A stretch of 64,000 nucleotides of DNA from assembly GCA_013376735.1 (NCBI GenBank), contig VINJ01000001.1, positions 1,984,001 through 2,048,000 on the forward strand, given 5' to 3'. This document shows, one piece after another, positions 44,090 to 53,126 of this stretch; within the stretch, counting starts at the first letter, position 1; each line of letters starts with the position of its first letter. The position numbers were made by a program, and so were the translations under genes. Under the pieces are notes generated by a model that was given only the letters and a program-made list of their open reading frames with translations, was not told where the DNA came from and ran no database searches. Source of the DNA: a bacterium Scap17. Lineage in GTDB: Bacteria > Pseudomonadota > Gammaproteobacteria > Pseudomonadales > Halomonadaceae.

Positions 44090-44125
44090 CTTTCACTCAT
44101 GCTTTCGCTCTGACTTTCGCCCTCA
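44090..44125 (+). repeat. Three 12-bp tandem repeats after the cytochrome b stop codon
   Basis: CTTTCACTCATG, CTTTCGCTCTGA and CTTTCGCCCTCA lie between the stop (44077-44079) and the terminator. Copies are imperfect. Confidence 0.7.
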
Positions 44126-44135
44126 AGTATGCCAA

Positions 44136-44183
44136 GACGCAAAAGCGCCGCCACGAGCAATCTCATGGCGGCGCTTTTGCGTC
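44136..44183. terminator. Bidirectional terminator, cytochrome b / cytochrome c'
   Basis: GACGCAAAAGCGCCGCCACG... pairs with ...TGGCGGCGCTTTTGCGTC with one mismatch and a CAAT loop; A- and T-rich stem ends serve both directions. Confidence 0.88.
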
Positions 44184-44203
44184 CTGAAGGAGCTTTGGCG
44201 ATA

Positions 44204-44713
44204 TCAGTCAGCGCGATACTGCTGATGACAGCCCTTGCAGGTCTTGGCTGTCTCGACGAACTGGCTGCGCAGGGCGTCAAGATCCTGACTGACGGCGGCG
44301 TCGGCCAATGCCCGGCTCTGGGTCATCAGCGCTTCTGCACGCTTGTCGAAGCCTGCACGGTCGCTCTCTATCTTGCTCAGCGCGTCGGTATCACCGTCGT
44401 AGGAGCCGGCGATGAAGCCCTCCCATGGCATCTGAGCCAACAGCGCCAGTCGCTCGGCGCGGGTGCGAAACTCCTCGACATCATAGTCCTGCTTGCCCTT
44501 GACCATCGCACCCATCGGACTGAACTGCCATGCCAGCGTCTGGAAGACAGCCTGGCGATACTGGATGGCATCTTCCGTCTTGTCAGCCAGTGCCGGAGGC
44601 GACGCCAACAGGCTGGCAAGCACTGCGCCAGCCGCTAGCACGCCAGTGGTCAGGCGGTTGCGCGAAATGCCCCCAGGGCGCGGAAAAGACAAGTGTGTTG
44701 TCAGGCTGATCAT
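44204..44713 (-). CDS. Cytochrome c' (class II c-type cytochrome)
   Basis: A 169-residue periplasmic four-helix-bundle cytochrome. Signal peptide ends near ALADKTED. The heme-binding CKGCHQQYR motif is close to the C-terminus (near residue 159), the placement that defines class II cytochromes. FSPMGAMVKGKQDYD provides the methionine region near the distal heme face. GAGG stands seven bases before the ATG. Proposed roles in the family are electron transfer and NO binding. Convergent with a cytochrome b561-type gene. Confidence 0.93.
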   Translation of the reverse strand: MISLTTHLSFPRPGGISRNRLTTGVLAAGAVLASLLASPPALADKTEDAIQYRQAVFQTLAWQFSPMGAMVKGKQDYDVEEFRTRAERLALLAQMPWEGFIAGSYDGDTDALSKIESDRAGFDKRAEALMTQSRALADAAVSQDLDALRSQFVETAKTCKGCHQQYRAD

Positions 44714-44937
44714 GACAAAGCCTCGCTGTGGTCAACTCGCAAAGCCGATACAGCATAGGCGGCTTGCGATGGTTGAGGAGACACGCTGGAAGGAGCGGTG
44801 GGTAAGGGTGGGGAAAGCGGCAAGCCGCCATGGGAAGGCGCAGACCGATACCCGCCATTCTAGTCGGCTATTTTACGGCTATTCTAGCCGAACAAGGCAC
44901 GACGAGAAGGGCGGGCAATGGAGAGGCCAGGGCTTGA
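44714..44937. other. Gap between cytochrome c' and DUF2069 genes
   Basis: About 225 bases. At 44862-44892 a TAGCCG-rich imperfect repeat with a small CGGCTA-GAA-TAGCCG hairpin lies downstream of the DUF2069 gene on the minus strand; it could be a weak terminator. The rest should hold the cytochrome c' promoter. Confidence 0.35.
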
Positions 44938-45345
44938 TCAGGCCTGCGGCTGACGCTTGAGGTTGCGCGAGCGGAAACGGGCGTAAGCCATGCTGGAAAT
45001 GAACAGCCCCAGTGCCGCCAGTGCTTCAAGTCCACCGATGACGGCGTGGCCAGGCACACCGGCCAGCATCACGCCCTGCATGATGTAGAGCAGGCTGACG
45101 AACGCCAGCCAGACATGGCCACGTGCCCGGCGGGTGAAGATGGCGGGCAGAAACAGGGCGAGCGGCAGCAGGCGGACCAGCAGCGGCACCAGGCCGTTGT
45201 TCTCGCTCTGGGCCATCAATTGCATGCCGCCGATCAGCAGCAGCAGGGCAAGCGCCGCGAAACTTGCGATCACGCCGCGACGGCTCTTGGCTTCCAGCGT
45301 ATCGAGCCCCTGATCACGTTCCAGTCGTTCAAGCCAGGCACGCAT
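44938..45345 (-). CDS. DUF2069 membrane protein
   Basis: A 135-residue protein with four hydrophobic segments matching DUF2069 (LPLALFLPAIFTRRARGHVW, VSLLYIMQGVM). Function unknown. The start codon directly follows the stop of the WrbA-like gene (TAG-ATG), so the two are translationally coupled, an arrangement common in gammaproteobacteria (family knowledge). Confidence 0.9.
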   Translation of the reverse strand: MRAWLERLERDQGLDTLEAKSRRGVIASFAALALLLLIGGMQLMAQSENNGLVPLLVRLLPLALFLPAIFTRRARGHVWLAFVSLLYIMQGVMLAGVPGHAVIGGLEALAALGLFISSMAYARFRSRNLKRQPQA

Positions 45346-45978
45346 CTATTTCGTCTCCCTGAGCGATTGCATGGCAAGGGCCAGGCGAGCGATGCGCTTG
45401 CCCTGCGCCAGTGCCAGGCGCTGTTCGTTGTCATCGACGTCGTTGTCGCCACGCTTGCCGCTGACGTGGGTCGTGCCGTAGGGCGTGCCGCCCTGGGTTG
45501 TCTCGAGCAACTCGGTGGCGCTGTAGGGCACGCCAGCATAGACCATGCCGTGGTGCAACAGCGGAATCAGCATGGTGATCAGTGTGGTTTCCTGGCCGCC
45601 ATGCAGAGAGCTTGAGGCACTGAAGGCGGTGGCAGGCTTGTCGATCAAGGCCCCGTTCATCCACAGCTCACTGGTGGAGTCCAGGAAGTACTTGAGCGGT
45701 GCCGCCATGTTGCCGAAACGGGTCGGGCTGCCCAGCGCCAGGCCCGCACAATGGCGCAGGTCGTCCAGCTCGACATACATGGCCCCGCTGTCGGGGATTT
45801 CCGGCTCGGTCTGCTCACAGGTGGCCGAGATCTCGGGCACCCGGCGCAGGCGCGCCTCGACACCGCTGATGGACTCGATACCGGCGGCGATCTGCTCGGC
45901 CAGCGTGCGGGTCGCACCATGGCGGGAGTAATAGAGGACGAGGACGTACGGCGTCGCGTCGGGGGTCGTTGCGGACAT
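45346..45978 (-). CDS. WrbA-like NAD(P)H:quinone oxidoreductase
   Basis: A 210-residue flavodoxin-fold FMN protein. YVLVLYYSRHGATRTLAEQI is the phosphate-binding loop, LGSPTRFGNMAAPLKYFLDS and ASSSLHGGQETTL are the WrbA-type isoalloxazine loops. The enzyme reduces quinones by two electrons and limits oxidative stress. First gene of a pair with DUF2069, and upstream of it lies an arsC-like gene in the same direction. Confidence 0.9.
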   Translation of the reverse strand: MSATTPDATPYVLVLYYSRHGATRTLAEQIAAGIESISGVEARLRRVPEISATCEQTEPEIPDSGAMYVELDDLRHCAGLALGSPTRFGNMAAPLKYFLDSTSELWMNGALIDKPATAFSASSSLHGGQETTLITMLIPLLHHGMVYAGVPYSATELLETTQGGTPYGTTHVSGKRGDNDVDDNEQRLALAQGKRIARLALAMQSLRETK

Positions 45979-46056
45979 GAGCTTCCTCAGGTGGATGACA
46001 ATCTATCGAAAGGGGCAAGCCGAGCGCCTGGGTGAGCACACCCTGTCAGCGGGGAC

Positions 46057-46416
46057 TCAGGCATCACCCAGCAGCACCAGCACATCTTCGGGCGGGCGCC
46101 CGATGACGGCACGCTTGCCATCATCGAGAATCGGTCGCTGCATCAGTTTCGGCGTTGCGGCAATCGCATCGAGGCGTTGCGCGTCACTGGGGTCTACAAG
46201 GCCCAGCGCCTTCCACTCGGCTTCGTTCTCACGGGTCAGAGCCCGCGCTCCGCCTTGCACGCGGGCGGCCAAGGCCCCGAGCTGTTCGCGATCGAGAGGG
46301 TGCTCCAGGTAGCGGACAATCTCGAGGTCACTCACCTCGAGACGCGAGGTCAAAAGGGCCAGTGTTTCCCGTGACTTGGAGCAACGCGGGTTGTGGTAGA
46401 GTTTCAGGATCGACAT
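46057..46416 (-). CDS. ArsC-family arsenate reductase (glutaredoxin-dependent type)
   Basis: A 119-residue thioredoxin-fold protein. HNPRCSKSRETLALL carries the catalytic cysteine near residue 11; TPKLMQRPIL and a later Arg complete the family pattern. GGAG precedes the chosen ATG six bases upstream. YfgD-like members of this family are widespread and their natural substrate is uncertain, and no ars operon genes are nearby, so arsenate reduction is not assured. Confidence 0.87.
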   Translation of the reverse strand: MSILKLYHNPRCSKSRETLALLTSRLEVSDLEIVRYLEHPLDREQLGALAARVQGGARALTRENEAEWKALGLVDPSDAQRLDAIAATPKLMQRPILDDGKRAVIGRPPEDVLVLLGDA

Positions 46417-46522
46417 GACTGTCTCCATTTTCGAACAGACGATGGGGCATCACGCAGGCGCTACTGGCCATGGCCGGCGGTGGCGTATGCATCAGGCACG
46501 CATTGTAGAGGGGCGCACAAGA

Positions 46523-47806
46523 ATGCCACAACTGCCAGGGATTACGCGGGGCATGCCCGCCATCGGCGTCATTCTCAAGCTGGTATCACGATTCAACTAC
46601 CATGACGGCAAGAAGACCGCGTCGGCACTGACCTATACGACGCTGTTCGCCATTGTGCCTCTGATGACGGTCATCTATGCGATGTTTGCCGTCATTCCCA
46701 GTTTCGATGGGGTAGGCGATCAACTGCAGACCACGGTGTTCTCCCAGTTTCTGCCCTCGACCGGCGCTACGGTGCTCGAGTATCTCAACGAGTTCTCCGG
46801 TCAGGCGCGCAATCTGACCTCGGTGGGTCTGATCTTCCTATTCGTGACCTCGGTGATGATGATGATCACCATCGAAGGCGCCTTCAATGCCATCTGGCAG
46901 GTGCCGGAAGGGCGCAAGGGGCTGTCGAGCTTCCTGATGTACTGGGCCGTCCTGACGTTGGGGCCGCTGATGCTGGGCTCGGGCTTCTTGCTGTCGTCCT
47001 TTCTGACCTCGCTGTCCTTCTTCGACTCGGCTGCCGAGATGCTGGGCGGCAAGGCCTTGCTGCTGCGTCTGTTGCCGCCGCTGTTGAGCGCTGCGGCCTT
47101 CACCTTCATCTATGCCGCGGTGCCCAACTGCAAGGTTCGCCTGCGTGACGCCGCAGTCGGCGCGCTGACCACGGCGCTGGCGCTGGAGCTGGCCAAGGCG
47201 GGCTTCTCGCTCTACGTGACGCATTTCCCGTCCTATCAGGCCATCTACGGCGCCTTCGCGGCCGTGCCGCTCTTCCTGCTGTGGGTGTTCCTGTCCTGGT
47301 GCATTGTGCTGTTGGGGGCGGAGGTTGCGGCCTGGATGGGCGAACGCTCCAATGCTGACTGGCATCGCTGGCCGCCGTTCTGGCAGACCCTTGGCGCCGT
47401 GATGCTGCTCAAGGATGCCCATGAGCACGGTGAGCCGCTGTCTGATGATCGCCTCACGGAGGTGCTGGGCAGTCGTTATCGCCGAGTCCTCAAGCCGCTG
47501 ATCGCCGAGAACATCGCCAGCCAGACCCAGGATGGCCAATGGGTACTGGGGCGTGACCTCAACCATTACTCTCTGTGGGAAATGGCCCATGCCTTGCCTT
47601 GGGAGTTGCCGGCCGGCGAGGCGGGCGAAGCGCCGCATCCGCGCCTCGAGCCGCTGCGCGAAGCGCTGGCGCATGCGCGCGCCGCCGAGAAGGAACGCAT
47701 GGCCTGCAGCCTGGTGGATGTTCTGCCCGGAGTGGAGGAGGTGGACGCTGAGTCCGCGGCGGTGGAGAAGAAGGGCTCGCAGGATCCCCCACTTGCCGCG
47801 ACCTGA
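46523..47806 (+). CDS. YihY/BrkB-family membrane protein
   Basis: A 427-residue inner-membrane protein with six hydrophobic segments over about residues 25-290 (ALTYTTLFAIVPLMTVIYAM, IFLFVTSVMMMITIEGAFNA, FPSYQAIYGAFAAVPLFLLW are family marks). A cytoplasmic C-terminal part of about 130 residues follows, ending in an acidic tail. Once named ribonuclease BN in error; true function unknown. AGGGG stands upstream of the chosen ATG. An open frame extends 36 codons upstream over the start of the arsC-like gene and is not supported. Confidence 0.9.
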   Translation: MPQLPGITRGMPAIGVILKLVSRFNYHDGKKTASALTYTTLFAIVPLMTVIYAMFAVIPSFDGVGDQLQTTVFSQFLPSTGATVLEYLNEFSGQARNLTSVGLIFLFVTSVMMMITIEGAFNAIWQVPEGRKGLSSFLMYWAVLTLGPLMLGSGFLLSSFLTSLSFFDSAAEMLGGKALLLRLLPPLLSAAAFTFIYAAVPNCKVRLRDAAVGALTTALALELAKAGFSLYVTHFPSYQAIYGAFAAVPLFLLWVFLSWCIVLLGAEVAAWMGERSNADWHRWPPFWQTLGAVMLLKDAHEHGEPLSDDRLTEVLGSRYRRVLKPLIAENIASQTQDGQWVLGRDLNHYSLWEMAHALPWELPAGEAGEAPHPRLEPLREALAHARAAEKERMACSLVDVLPGVEEVDAESAAVEKKGSQDPPLAAT

Positions 47807-48328
47807 AGGCGACGGATACGCGATGGCAAGGTGACAGCCCGAGGTTGAATGGGCAGAATGCGCACACTGTGCCGACGGCTCTCCCCGCACAGGGTGCGGC
47901 GAACGCCGAAGACTGATGACAATGAAAAGGCCCGACTCCCGCTCGGGCCTTTTTATTTGTCTCTCACGCATGACCCGGAACCGCTCGCTTGTCTTGCTAG
48001 AAGTCGACCTGCACGCTGGAGAGCCTGACTGAAGTATGGGTGAGGTATGGGTGAGGTGTGAGTGAGACAGGTCAGCTGGCGGCGGCTCGCCGTGCAGACA
48101 CGCAAGTGAAAGGTTGGCATGCCAGACTGACGACGGTGCCTTGCCCGCTGCCTGATGTGACCTTTGCGCGACCTGTGTGCCAGCGCGAATGCGAGCGGCG
48201 AGGCGAGAGCTGGCAGTCTCCCGGTGGCCAGGCACGATGGAATTGACGATGTGGCGTGCCAGTCCCTGGCGCGCCTGACATGCATGAGGGTGCCGTTCGC
48301 GGCGCCCGCTGGAGGTGACAACCCGCCG
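47807..48328. other. Upstream region of the pot operon
   Basis: About 520 bases holding the yihY terminator, an 11-bp tandem array (GTATGGGTGAG at 48034-48044 and 48045-48055, GTGTGAGTGAG at 48056-48066) and then the likely potA promoter and leader. An open frame upstream of potA (from 48164) has no ribosome site and a composition unlike PotA. Confidence 0.5.
47925..47956. terminator. Intrinsic terminator after yihY
   Basis: AAAAGGCCCGA pairs perfectly with TCGGGCCTTTT across a seven-base loop and continues into TTTTTAT. Confidence 0.9.
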
Positions 48329-49462
48329 ATGAAAAGCTCTGCTCCTGAGAAGGCCCCGCTGGTCAAGTTGCGTGGCATTTCCAAGACCTTTGGTGATCGC
48401 AAGGTGTTGGACAGCCTTGACTTGGATTTGAACGATAGTGAGTTCGTCACGCTGCTGGGCCCGTCCGGTTGCGGCAAGACCACCGTGCTGAGAATGATCG
48501 CCGGTTTCGAATCGCCGGATAGCGGCACTATCACGCTCGAGTCGACGGCCTTGCATGAGCGTCCCGCTCACCAGCGCCCGGTCAATACCGTCTTCCAGAG
48601 CTATGCGCTGTTTCCGCATATGAACCTCTATGACAACGTGGCCTTCGGTCTGCGCATGGAGAAGGTCGCCAAGGCCGAGATTCATGAGCGGGTGCGCGAA
48701 GCGCTGGAGATGGTGCAACTGGCCCATCTGTCGGACCGCCGCCCGGACCAGCTCTCCGGCGGGCAGCAGCAGCGCGTCGCGATTGCCCGCGCCGTGGTCA
48801 AGCGGCCACGCGTCCTGTTGCTCGATGAGCCGCTGTCGGCGCTGGACTACAAGCTGCGCAAGCAGATGCAGAATGAGCTCAAGCGTCTGCAGCGCCGCCT
48901 CGGCATCACCTTCGTGTTCGTCACCCATGATCAGGAAGAGGCGCTGTCGATGTCCGATCGCGTGGTGGTGATGCGCGAAGGTGGCATCGAGCAGATCGGC
49001 ACACCGCGTGAGGTCTATGAATCGCCGAGCACGCTGTTCGTGGCGCGCTTCGTCGGTGAGATCAACCAGCTGGCGGCACAGGTCGTGCGCCCCGCGGCGA
49101 CGGCCGGACGCATTGAGATCACGCTGCTCGGTCAGACGCTGGAACTCAGCAGCCATGGCCGCGCCTATCAGGGCGGAGAGGCGGTGCAGGTGCTGCTGCG
49201 CCCGGAAGACATGCGACTCAAGGGCGCCGAGGACAGCGAAGGTTTCCCGGCACGGGTCATCGAGCGAAACTACAAAGGCATGACCTTGGACACGGTGCTG
49301 GAGCTGGACAGCGGTCAGCAGTTGCTGGCCAGCGAATTCTTCGACGAGGATGATCCTGACTTCGACTATCGCCTTGGCGAGCGCGTACGTGTCAGCTGGG
49401 TGCCGGACTGGGAGATCATCCTGCCCGATGATGCGCCTGCCGTGACGGGAGCGGGTGCATGA
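48329..49462 (+). CDS. potA: Spermidine/putrescine ABC transporter ATP-binding protein PotA
   Basis: A 377-residue ATPase closely resembling E. coli PotA along its whole length. Walker [10 protein letters not shown] (near 52), Q-loop [11 protein letters not shown], signature [16 protein letters not shown], Walker [14 protein letters not shown], switch THDQEE, and a C-terminal TOBE regulatory region with HVLLRPEDLR-like [12 protein letters not shown] and [11 protein letters not shown]. The start aligns with other PotA proteins; GGAGGT lies 12 bases upstream, a wide spacing. The end overlaps potB by four bases (ATGA). Confidence 0.96.
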   Translation: MKSSAPEKAPLVKLRGISKTFGDRKVLDSLDLDLNDSEFVTLLGPSGCGKTTVLRMIAGFESPDSGTITLESTALHERPAHQRPVNTVFQSYALFPHMNLYDNVAFGLRMEKVAKAEIHERVREALEMVQLAHLSDRRPDQLSGGQQQRVAIARAVVKRPRVLLLDEPLSALDYKLRKQMQNELKRLQRRLGITFVFVTHDQEEALSMSDRVVVMREGGIEQIGTPREVYESPSTLFVARFVGEINQLAAQVVRPAATAGRIEITLLGQTLELSSHGRAYQGGEAVQVLLRPEDMRLKGAEDSEGFPARVIERNYKGMTLDTVLELDSGQQLLASEFFDEDDPDFDYRLGERVRVSWVPDWEIILPDDAPAVTGAGA

Positions 49463-50340
49463 GTCTAGCGCGCAATCCCTTCAAGACGGCCACCCTGACC
49501 GTCATCTGGGGCTGGCTGATCCTGCTGGTGCTGGCCCCGACGCTGCTGGTGGTGCTGGTCAGTCTGATGCCGGAAAACACCGGCCAGCTGCTGGGCGGTG
49601 AGCTGTCGCCGAGTACGCTGTGGCAGGGCTTCGTGACCAACTATGGCCAGATGATCAGCCCGGTGTATCTGAGCGTCTTCGGTCATTCGCTGTGGATCGG
49701 CCTGGTCACGACGCTGATCTGTCTGCTGCTCGGCTATCCCTTCGCGTGGATGATCTCGCGGGCCAGTCCGCGCCTGCAGCCCTTGCTGCTGCTGTTGGTG
49801 ATCATTCCGTTCTGGACCAACTCGCTGATCCGCATCTATGCCCTGCGCACGCTGATCGCCACGCGCGGGCTGCTCAACGATGTGCTGATGAATCTCGGCC
49901 TGATCGATGCGCCGCTGCGTCTGCTGTATACCGAGGAGGCGGTGATCGTGGGGCTGGTCTACATGCTGCTGCCGTTCATGATCCTGCCGCTGTATGCCGT
50001 CTTCGAGCAGTTGAATCGCCCGACACTGGAGGCGGCCCGCGACCTTGGCGCCAATGGTCTGGCCACCTTCCGCCATATCGTGCTGCCACTGACCATGCCG
50101 GGCATCATCGCGGGCGTACTGCTGGTGTTCCTGCCGGCGATGGGCATGTTCTATGTCTCGGACCTGCTGGGCGGTTCGCGCCATCCGCTGATCGGCAACA
50201 TCATCAAGGGTCAGTTCCTGGAGGCCAACAACTGGACCTTCGGCGCGGCGATCAGCGTGATGCTGACGCTGGTGATGGCGTTCCTGCTGTTGGCCTATTA
50301 CCGCAGCGTCAAGCTCTTCAAGCGTGAGGTGACCCTATGA
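49459..50340 (+). CDS. potB: Spermidine/putrescine ABC transporter permease PotB
   Basis: A 293-residue inner-membrane permease with six hydrophobic segments. The EAA loop ([21 protein letters not shown], quoted in part: [18 protein letters not shown]) lies near residue 190. [13 protein letters not shown] is the periplasmic loop after helix 1. Overlaps potA and potC by four bases each, so all are co-translated. Confidence 0.95.
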   Translation: MSLARNPFKTATLTVIWGWLILLVLAPTLLVVLVSLMPENTGQLLGGELSPSTLWQGFVTNYGQMISPVYLSVFGHSLWIGLVTTLICLLLGYPFAWMISRASPRLQPLLLLLVIIPFWTNSLIRIYALRTLIATRGLLNDVLMNLGLIDAPLRLLYTEEAVIVGLVYMLLPFMILPLYAVFEQLNRPTLEAARDLGANGLATFRHIVLPLTMPGIIAGVLLVFLPAMGMFYVSDLLGGSRHPLIGNIIKGQFLEANNWTFGAAISVMLTLVMAFLLLAYYRSVKLFKREVTL

Positions 50341-51119
50341 AGGCGAGCGCCGCGCTGCGTTGGTTCAGCCGCTGCTATCTGACGCTGATCTTCACGCTGT
50401 TGTATGTGCCGATCCTGGTGTTGATCGGCATCTCGTTCAATGACTCACGCAACCCCTTCGTGTGGGGCGGCTTCAGCCTGCGCTGGTACGACAAGCTGCT
50501 GAGCAATGGCAATCTGATGGAGGCTGCGCTCAATACGTTGTGGCTCGGGGTGACGGCGGCGACGCTGGCGACCCTGATCGGCACACTGACGGCCACCGCG
50601 CTTTATCGCTATCGCTTTCGTGGCAAGCCGCTGCTCAATGGCATGCTATTCACGGTGATGATGATGCCGGACATCGTGATGGCGATCGCCTTCCTGGCGC
50701 TGTTCATTGCGTTGGGTATCCAGCTGGGTTATTTCTCGCTGCTGGTCTCGCACGCCACCTTCTGTCTGCCGTTCGTGGTGATCACCGTCTATTCCCGCCT
50801 GACGGGCATCAACCCGCAGTTGCTGGAAGCGGCGCGTGATCTGGGGGCCAGTGAAGCCCGCGCCGTCTGGCACGTGCTGGTACCGGCGCTGATGCCGGCG
50901 ATCGCCTCCGGCTGGCTGCTGAGCTTCACCCTGTCGCTGGATGATGTAGTGATCTCGACCTTCGTTACCGGGCCGACCTTCGAGGTGCTGCCGCTGCGCA
51001 TCTACTCGATGGTGCGACTGGGGCTAAAACCTGAAGTGAATGCATTGGCAACCCTGCTGTTGGGGCTGTCTCTCTGTCTGCTGTTGATTTCACAGTTGTT
51101 GCTCAAGGAGAAAAAATAA
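50337..51119 (+). CDS. potC: Spermidine/putrescine ABC transporter permease PotC
   Basis: A 260-residue partner permease with six hydrophobic segments. NPFVWGGFSLRWYDKLLSNG is the typical PotC/PotI loop after helix 1, and the EAA loop is [20 protein letters not shown] near residue 160. It ends one base before potD begins. Confidence 0.95.
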   Translation: MKASAALRWFSRCYLTLIFTLLYVPILVLIGISFNDSRNPFVWGGFSLRWYDKLLSNGNLMEAALNTLWLGVTAATLATLIGTLTATALYRYRFRGKPLLNGMLFTVMMMPDIVMAIAFLALFIALGIQLGYFSLLVSHATFCLPFVVITVYSRLTGINPQLLEAARDLGASEARAVWHVLVPALMPAIASGWLLSFTLSLDDVVISTFVTGPTFEVLPLRIYSMVRLGLKPEVNALATLLLGLSLCLLLISQLLLKEKK

Positions 51120-51120
51120 C

Positions 51121-52197
51121 ATGCAAGGTACCCGTTTCCCGCTGCGCGCCGCTGGCCTGATGGCTGCCGTCAGCCTGGCTTCCATGGCCACATCCGCTCC
51201 CGTTCTGGCCGCGGATGACAGCGACAAGGTCCTCTACGTGTACAACTGGACCGAGTACATGCCCGATGAGGTCATCGAGCGCTTCGAAGAGCAGACCGGC
51301 ATCGATGTCGTCTACTCCACCTTCGATTCCAACGAAGCGATGTACGCCAAGCTCAAGCTGCTGGACAGCGACAACAGCTACGACCTCGTCTTCCCGTCGA
51401 CTTATTACATCGACAAGATGGCGCGTGAAGGCCTGCTGCAGAAGCTGGATGTCAGCAAACTCGACCATTTCGAGGACCTCGACCCGAATCTGGTCGATCG
51501 TGACTTCGACAAGGGCAACCAGTACAGCGTGCCTTACATGTGGGGCAGCGCCGGTATCGGTTACAACCCGGACTATGTCGAAGAGGGCGCGCTGACCAGC
51601 TGGAACGATCTGTGGAACGACAAGTATCGTGACAAGCTGCTGCTCTCCAACGACATGCGCGAAGTCTTCCATGTCGCACTGGCAAGCCTCGGCTTCAGTG
51701 GCAACACCACGGACCCGGACGAGATCAAGGCGGCCTACGAGAAGCTGACCCAGCTGATGCCCAACGTGCGTGCCTTCAACTCCGACGCGGCGCGCGTGCC
51801 CTTCATGCAGGGGGAGGTGGATGCTGGTTTGATCTGGAATGGTGAGGTCTATCAGGCCAACCAGGAAGGCGTGCCGGTCGAGTATGTCTATCCCAAGGAA
51901 GGCATTATCCTGTGGATGGACACCATGGCGATTCCGTCCAACGCGCGTCACGTCGATGCGGCCTATCAGTTCATCGATTACCTGATCAGCCCGGAAGTCA
52001 GCAAGGAAATCAGCGAGTACGTGGGTTACACCACGCCGAGCCTGGCGGCCAGGAACATGATGGACCCGGAAGTGCGTGACAATCCGGTGGTCTTCCCGAC
52101 TCAGCAGGATCTCGCCCGCGGCGAATTCCAGACCGATGTCGGCGATGCGCTGTCGATCTATCAGAAGTACTGGGAGCAGCTCAAGACCGGGCATTGA
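51121..52197 (+). CDS. potD: Spermidine/putrescine periplasmic binding protein PotD
   Basis: A 358-residue binding protein. The signal peptide ends near VLAADDSDK. Family marks: LYVYNWTEYMPDEVIERFEE, ETGIDVVYSTFDSNEAMYAK-like segment, DLVFPSTYYIDKM, MWGSAGIGYN, and the acidic and aromatic polyamine-contact residues in EVDAGLIWNGEVYQA. AAGGAG stands seven bases before the ATG. Last gene of potABCD; a terminator follows. Confidence 0.95.
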   Translation: MQGTRFPLRAAGLMAAVSLASMATSAPVLAADDSDKVLYVYNWTEYMPDEVIERFEEQTGIDVVYSTFDSNEAMYAKLKLLDSDNSYDLVFPSTYYIDKMAREGLLQKLDVSKLDHFEDLDPNLVDRDFDKGNQYSVPYMWGSAGIGYNPDYVEEGALTSWNDLWNDKYRDKLLLSNDMREVFHVALASLGFSGNTTDPDEIKAAYEKLTQLMPNVRAFNSDAARVPFMQGEVDAGLIWNGEVYQANQEGVPVEYVYPKEGIILWMDTMAIPSNARHVDAAYQFIDYLISPEVSKEISEYVGYTTPSLAARNMMDPEVRDNPVVFPTQQDLARGEFQTDVGDALSIYQKYWEQLKTGH

Positions 52198-52251
52198 TCC
52201 GCCCTTGAGGCGTGATGACGCAAGAAATCACGTCAGCGACTTGAGCTGAAC

Positions 52252-52291
52252 CGACGCCCCGAGGCATGCTCTGTCTCGGGGCGTCGTCGTT
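52252..52291 (+). terminator. Intrinsic terminator of the pot operon
   Basis: CGACGCCCCGAG pairs perfectly with CTCGGGGCGTCG across an 11-base loop and is followed by TCGTTTG. Confidence 0.85.
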
Positions 52292-52352
52292 TGTCGACCT
52301 TGACTGCGCGCTCCACGTAATTGACACGTCCTGGTGAAGACTGGAGGGTGCC

Positions 52353-52994
52353 ATGTCACGTTTTTCCCCTGCAATGATGTCGGCGGCGCATGCCCGTGAG
52401 TTGAGCAGTGCCGAGGCGGATGATCTGTTCAGTCGTGAGATGCAAGGCGTTGCTCCCCTGACGCGCGGCAAGGACCGCGCCGATGTCACCACGGCCCGCA
52501 AGGGCCCCAGCGAGGCTCAGCTGGCACGGCGTGAAGACGCACAGAAGACCCTGGGCAATGAACTGGACGGGCTGTCCGACAGCTACGTGGAGCATCTCTC
52601 GCCGCATGACCCGGTCGAGTTTCGCCGCGATGGCATCCAGACCGGTGTGCTGGAGCGCTTGCGCCAGGGCGGTTACCCACCCGAGGCGCAGCTCAATCTG
52701 ATGCGTCGTCCGCTCATCGAGTGTCGCCGTGAGGTGCATCGCTTCATTCAGGATGCCTGGCGCAGCGAGTTGCGTTGCCTGCTGGTGATTCATGGCAAGG
52801 GGCGTGACAGCGAATCGCATGCCGCCTTGATTCGTGCCTACCTGGTGCACTGGCTGGAGCAGATGCCCGAGGTGCAGGCCTGGAGCAGTGCCACGCCGCG
52901 CCATGGTGGGTTGGGGGCGACGCTGGTGATGTTGCGCAAATCCCGCGCGGCGCGTGACAACAACCGTGAACGGCACCAGAAGCGGCGCGGCTGA
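52353..52994 (+). CDS. Smr-domain protein (MutS2-C-like putative nuclease)
   Basis: A 213-residue cytoplasmic protein. The Smr domain occupies about residues 115-195: LNLMRRPLIECRREVHRFI in the position of the LDLRG motif, LLVIHGKGRDSESHAALIR with the HGKG motif, then SSATPRHGGLGATLVML. The N-terminal half is charged and Ala-rich as in SmrA-type proteins. Stand-alone Smr proteins have nicking or RNA-related nuclease activity in some cases; this one's role is unknown. Transcribed alone, between the pot terminator and its own. Confidence 0.88.
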   Translation: MSRFSPAMMSAAHARELSSAEADDLFSREMQGVAPLTRGKDRADVTTARKGPSEAQLARREDAQKTLGNELDGLSDSYVEHLSPHDPVEFRRDGIQTGVLERLRQGGYPPEAQLNLMRRPLIECRREVHRFIQDAWRSELRCLLVIHGKGRDSESHAALIRAYLVHWLEQMPEVQAWSSATPRHGGLGATLVMLRKSRAARDNNRERHQKRRG

Positions 52995-53060
52995 TCGCCA
53001 CGAGCAGCAAATCCCGCAGGCAGTCAAATCAGACAACAGCAAGCCGACAATAGACACAAG

Positions 53061-53105
53061 AAAGCCCCGCCAGGCCGCGATCATCGCGAACTGGCGGGGC
53101 TTTTT
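53061..53105. terminator. Bidirectional terminator after the Smr gene
   Basis: AAAGCCCCGCCAG pairs with CTGGCGGGGCTTT around an inner CGCGATCATCGCG hairpin and is followed by TTTTT; it also serves the convergent minus-strand gene. Confidence 0.88.
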
Positions 53106-53126
53106 CATGCTCATGGCTCAAGCAGA

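Noticed and set aside
46057-46416. An arsenic-resistance locus
   Set aside because: Only a single ArsC-family gene is present, without arsR, arsB or acr3 nearby.
46415-46522. Upstream extension of yihY
   Set aside because: It would overlap the start of the arsC-like gene and has no ribosome site or family match.
48164-48328. 55-codon extension of PotA
   Set aside because: No ribosome site; PotA proteins start near MKSSAPEK by alignment.
46838-49156. A 772-codon minus-strand frame
   Set aside because: Antisense to yihY and potA, His/Gln/Arg-rich with no recognisable motif.
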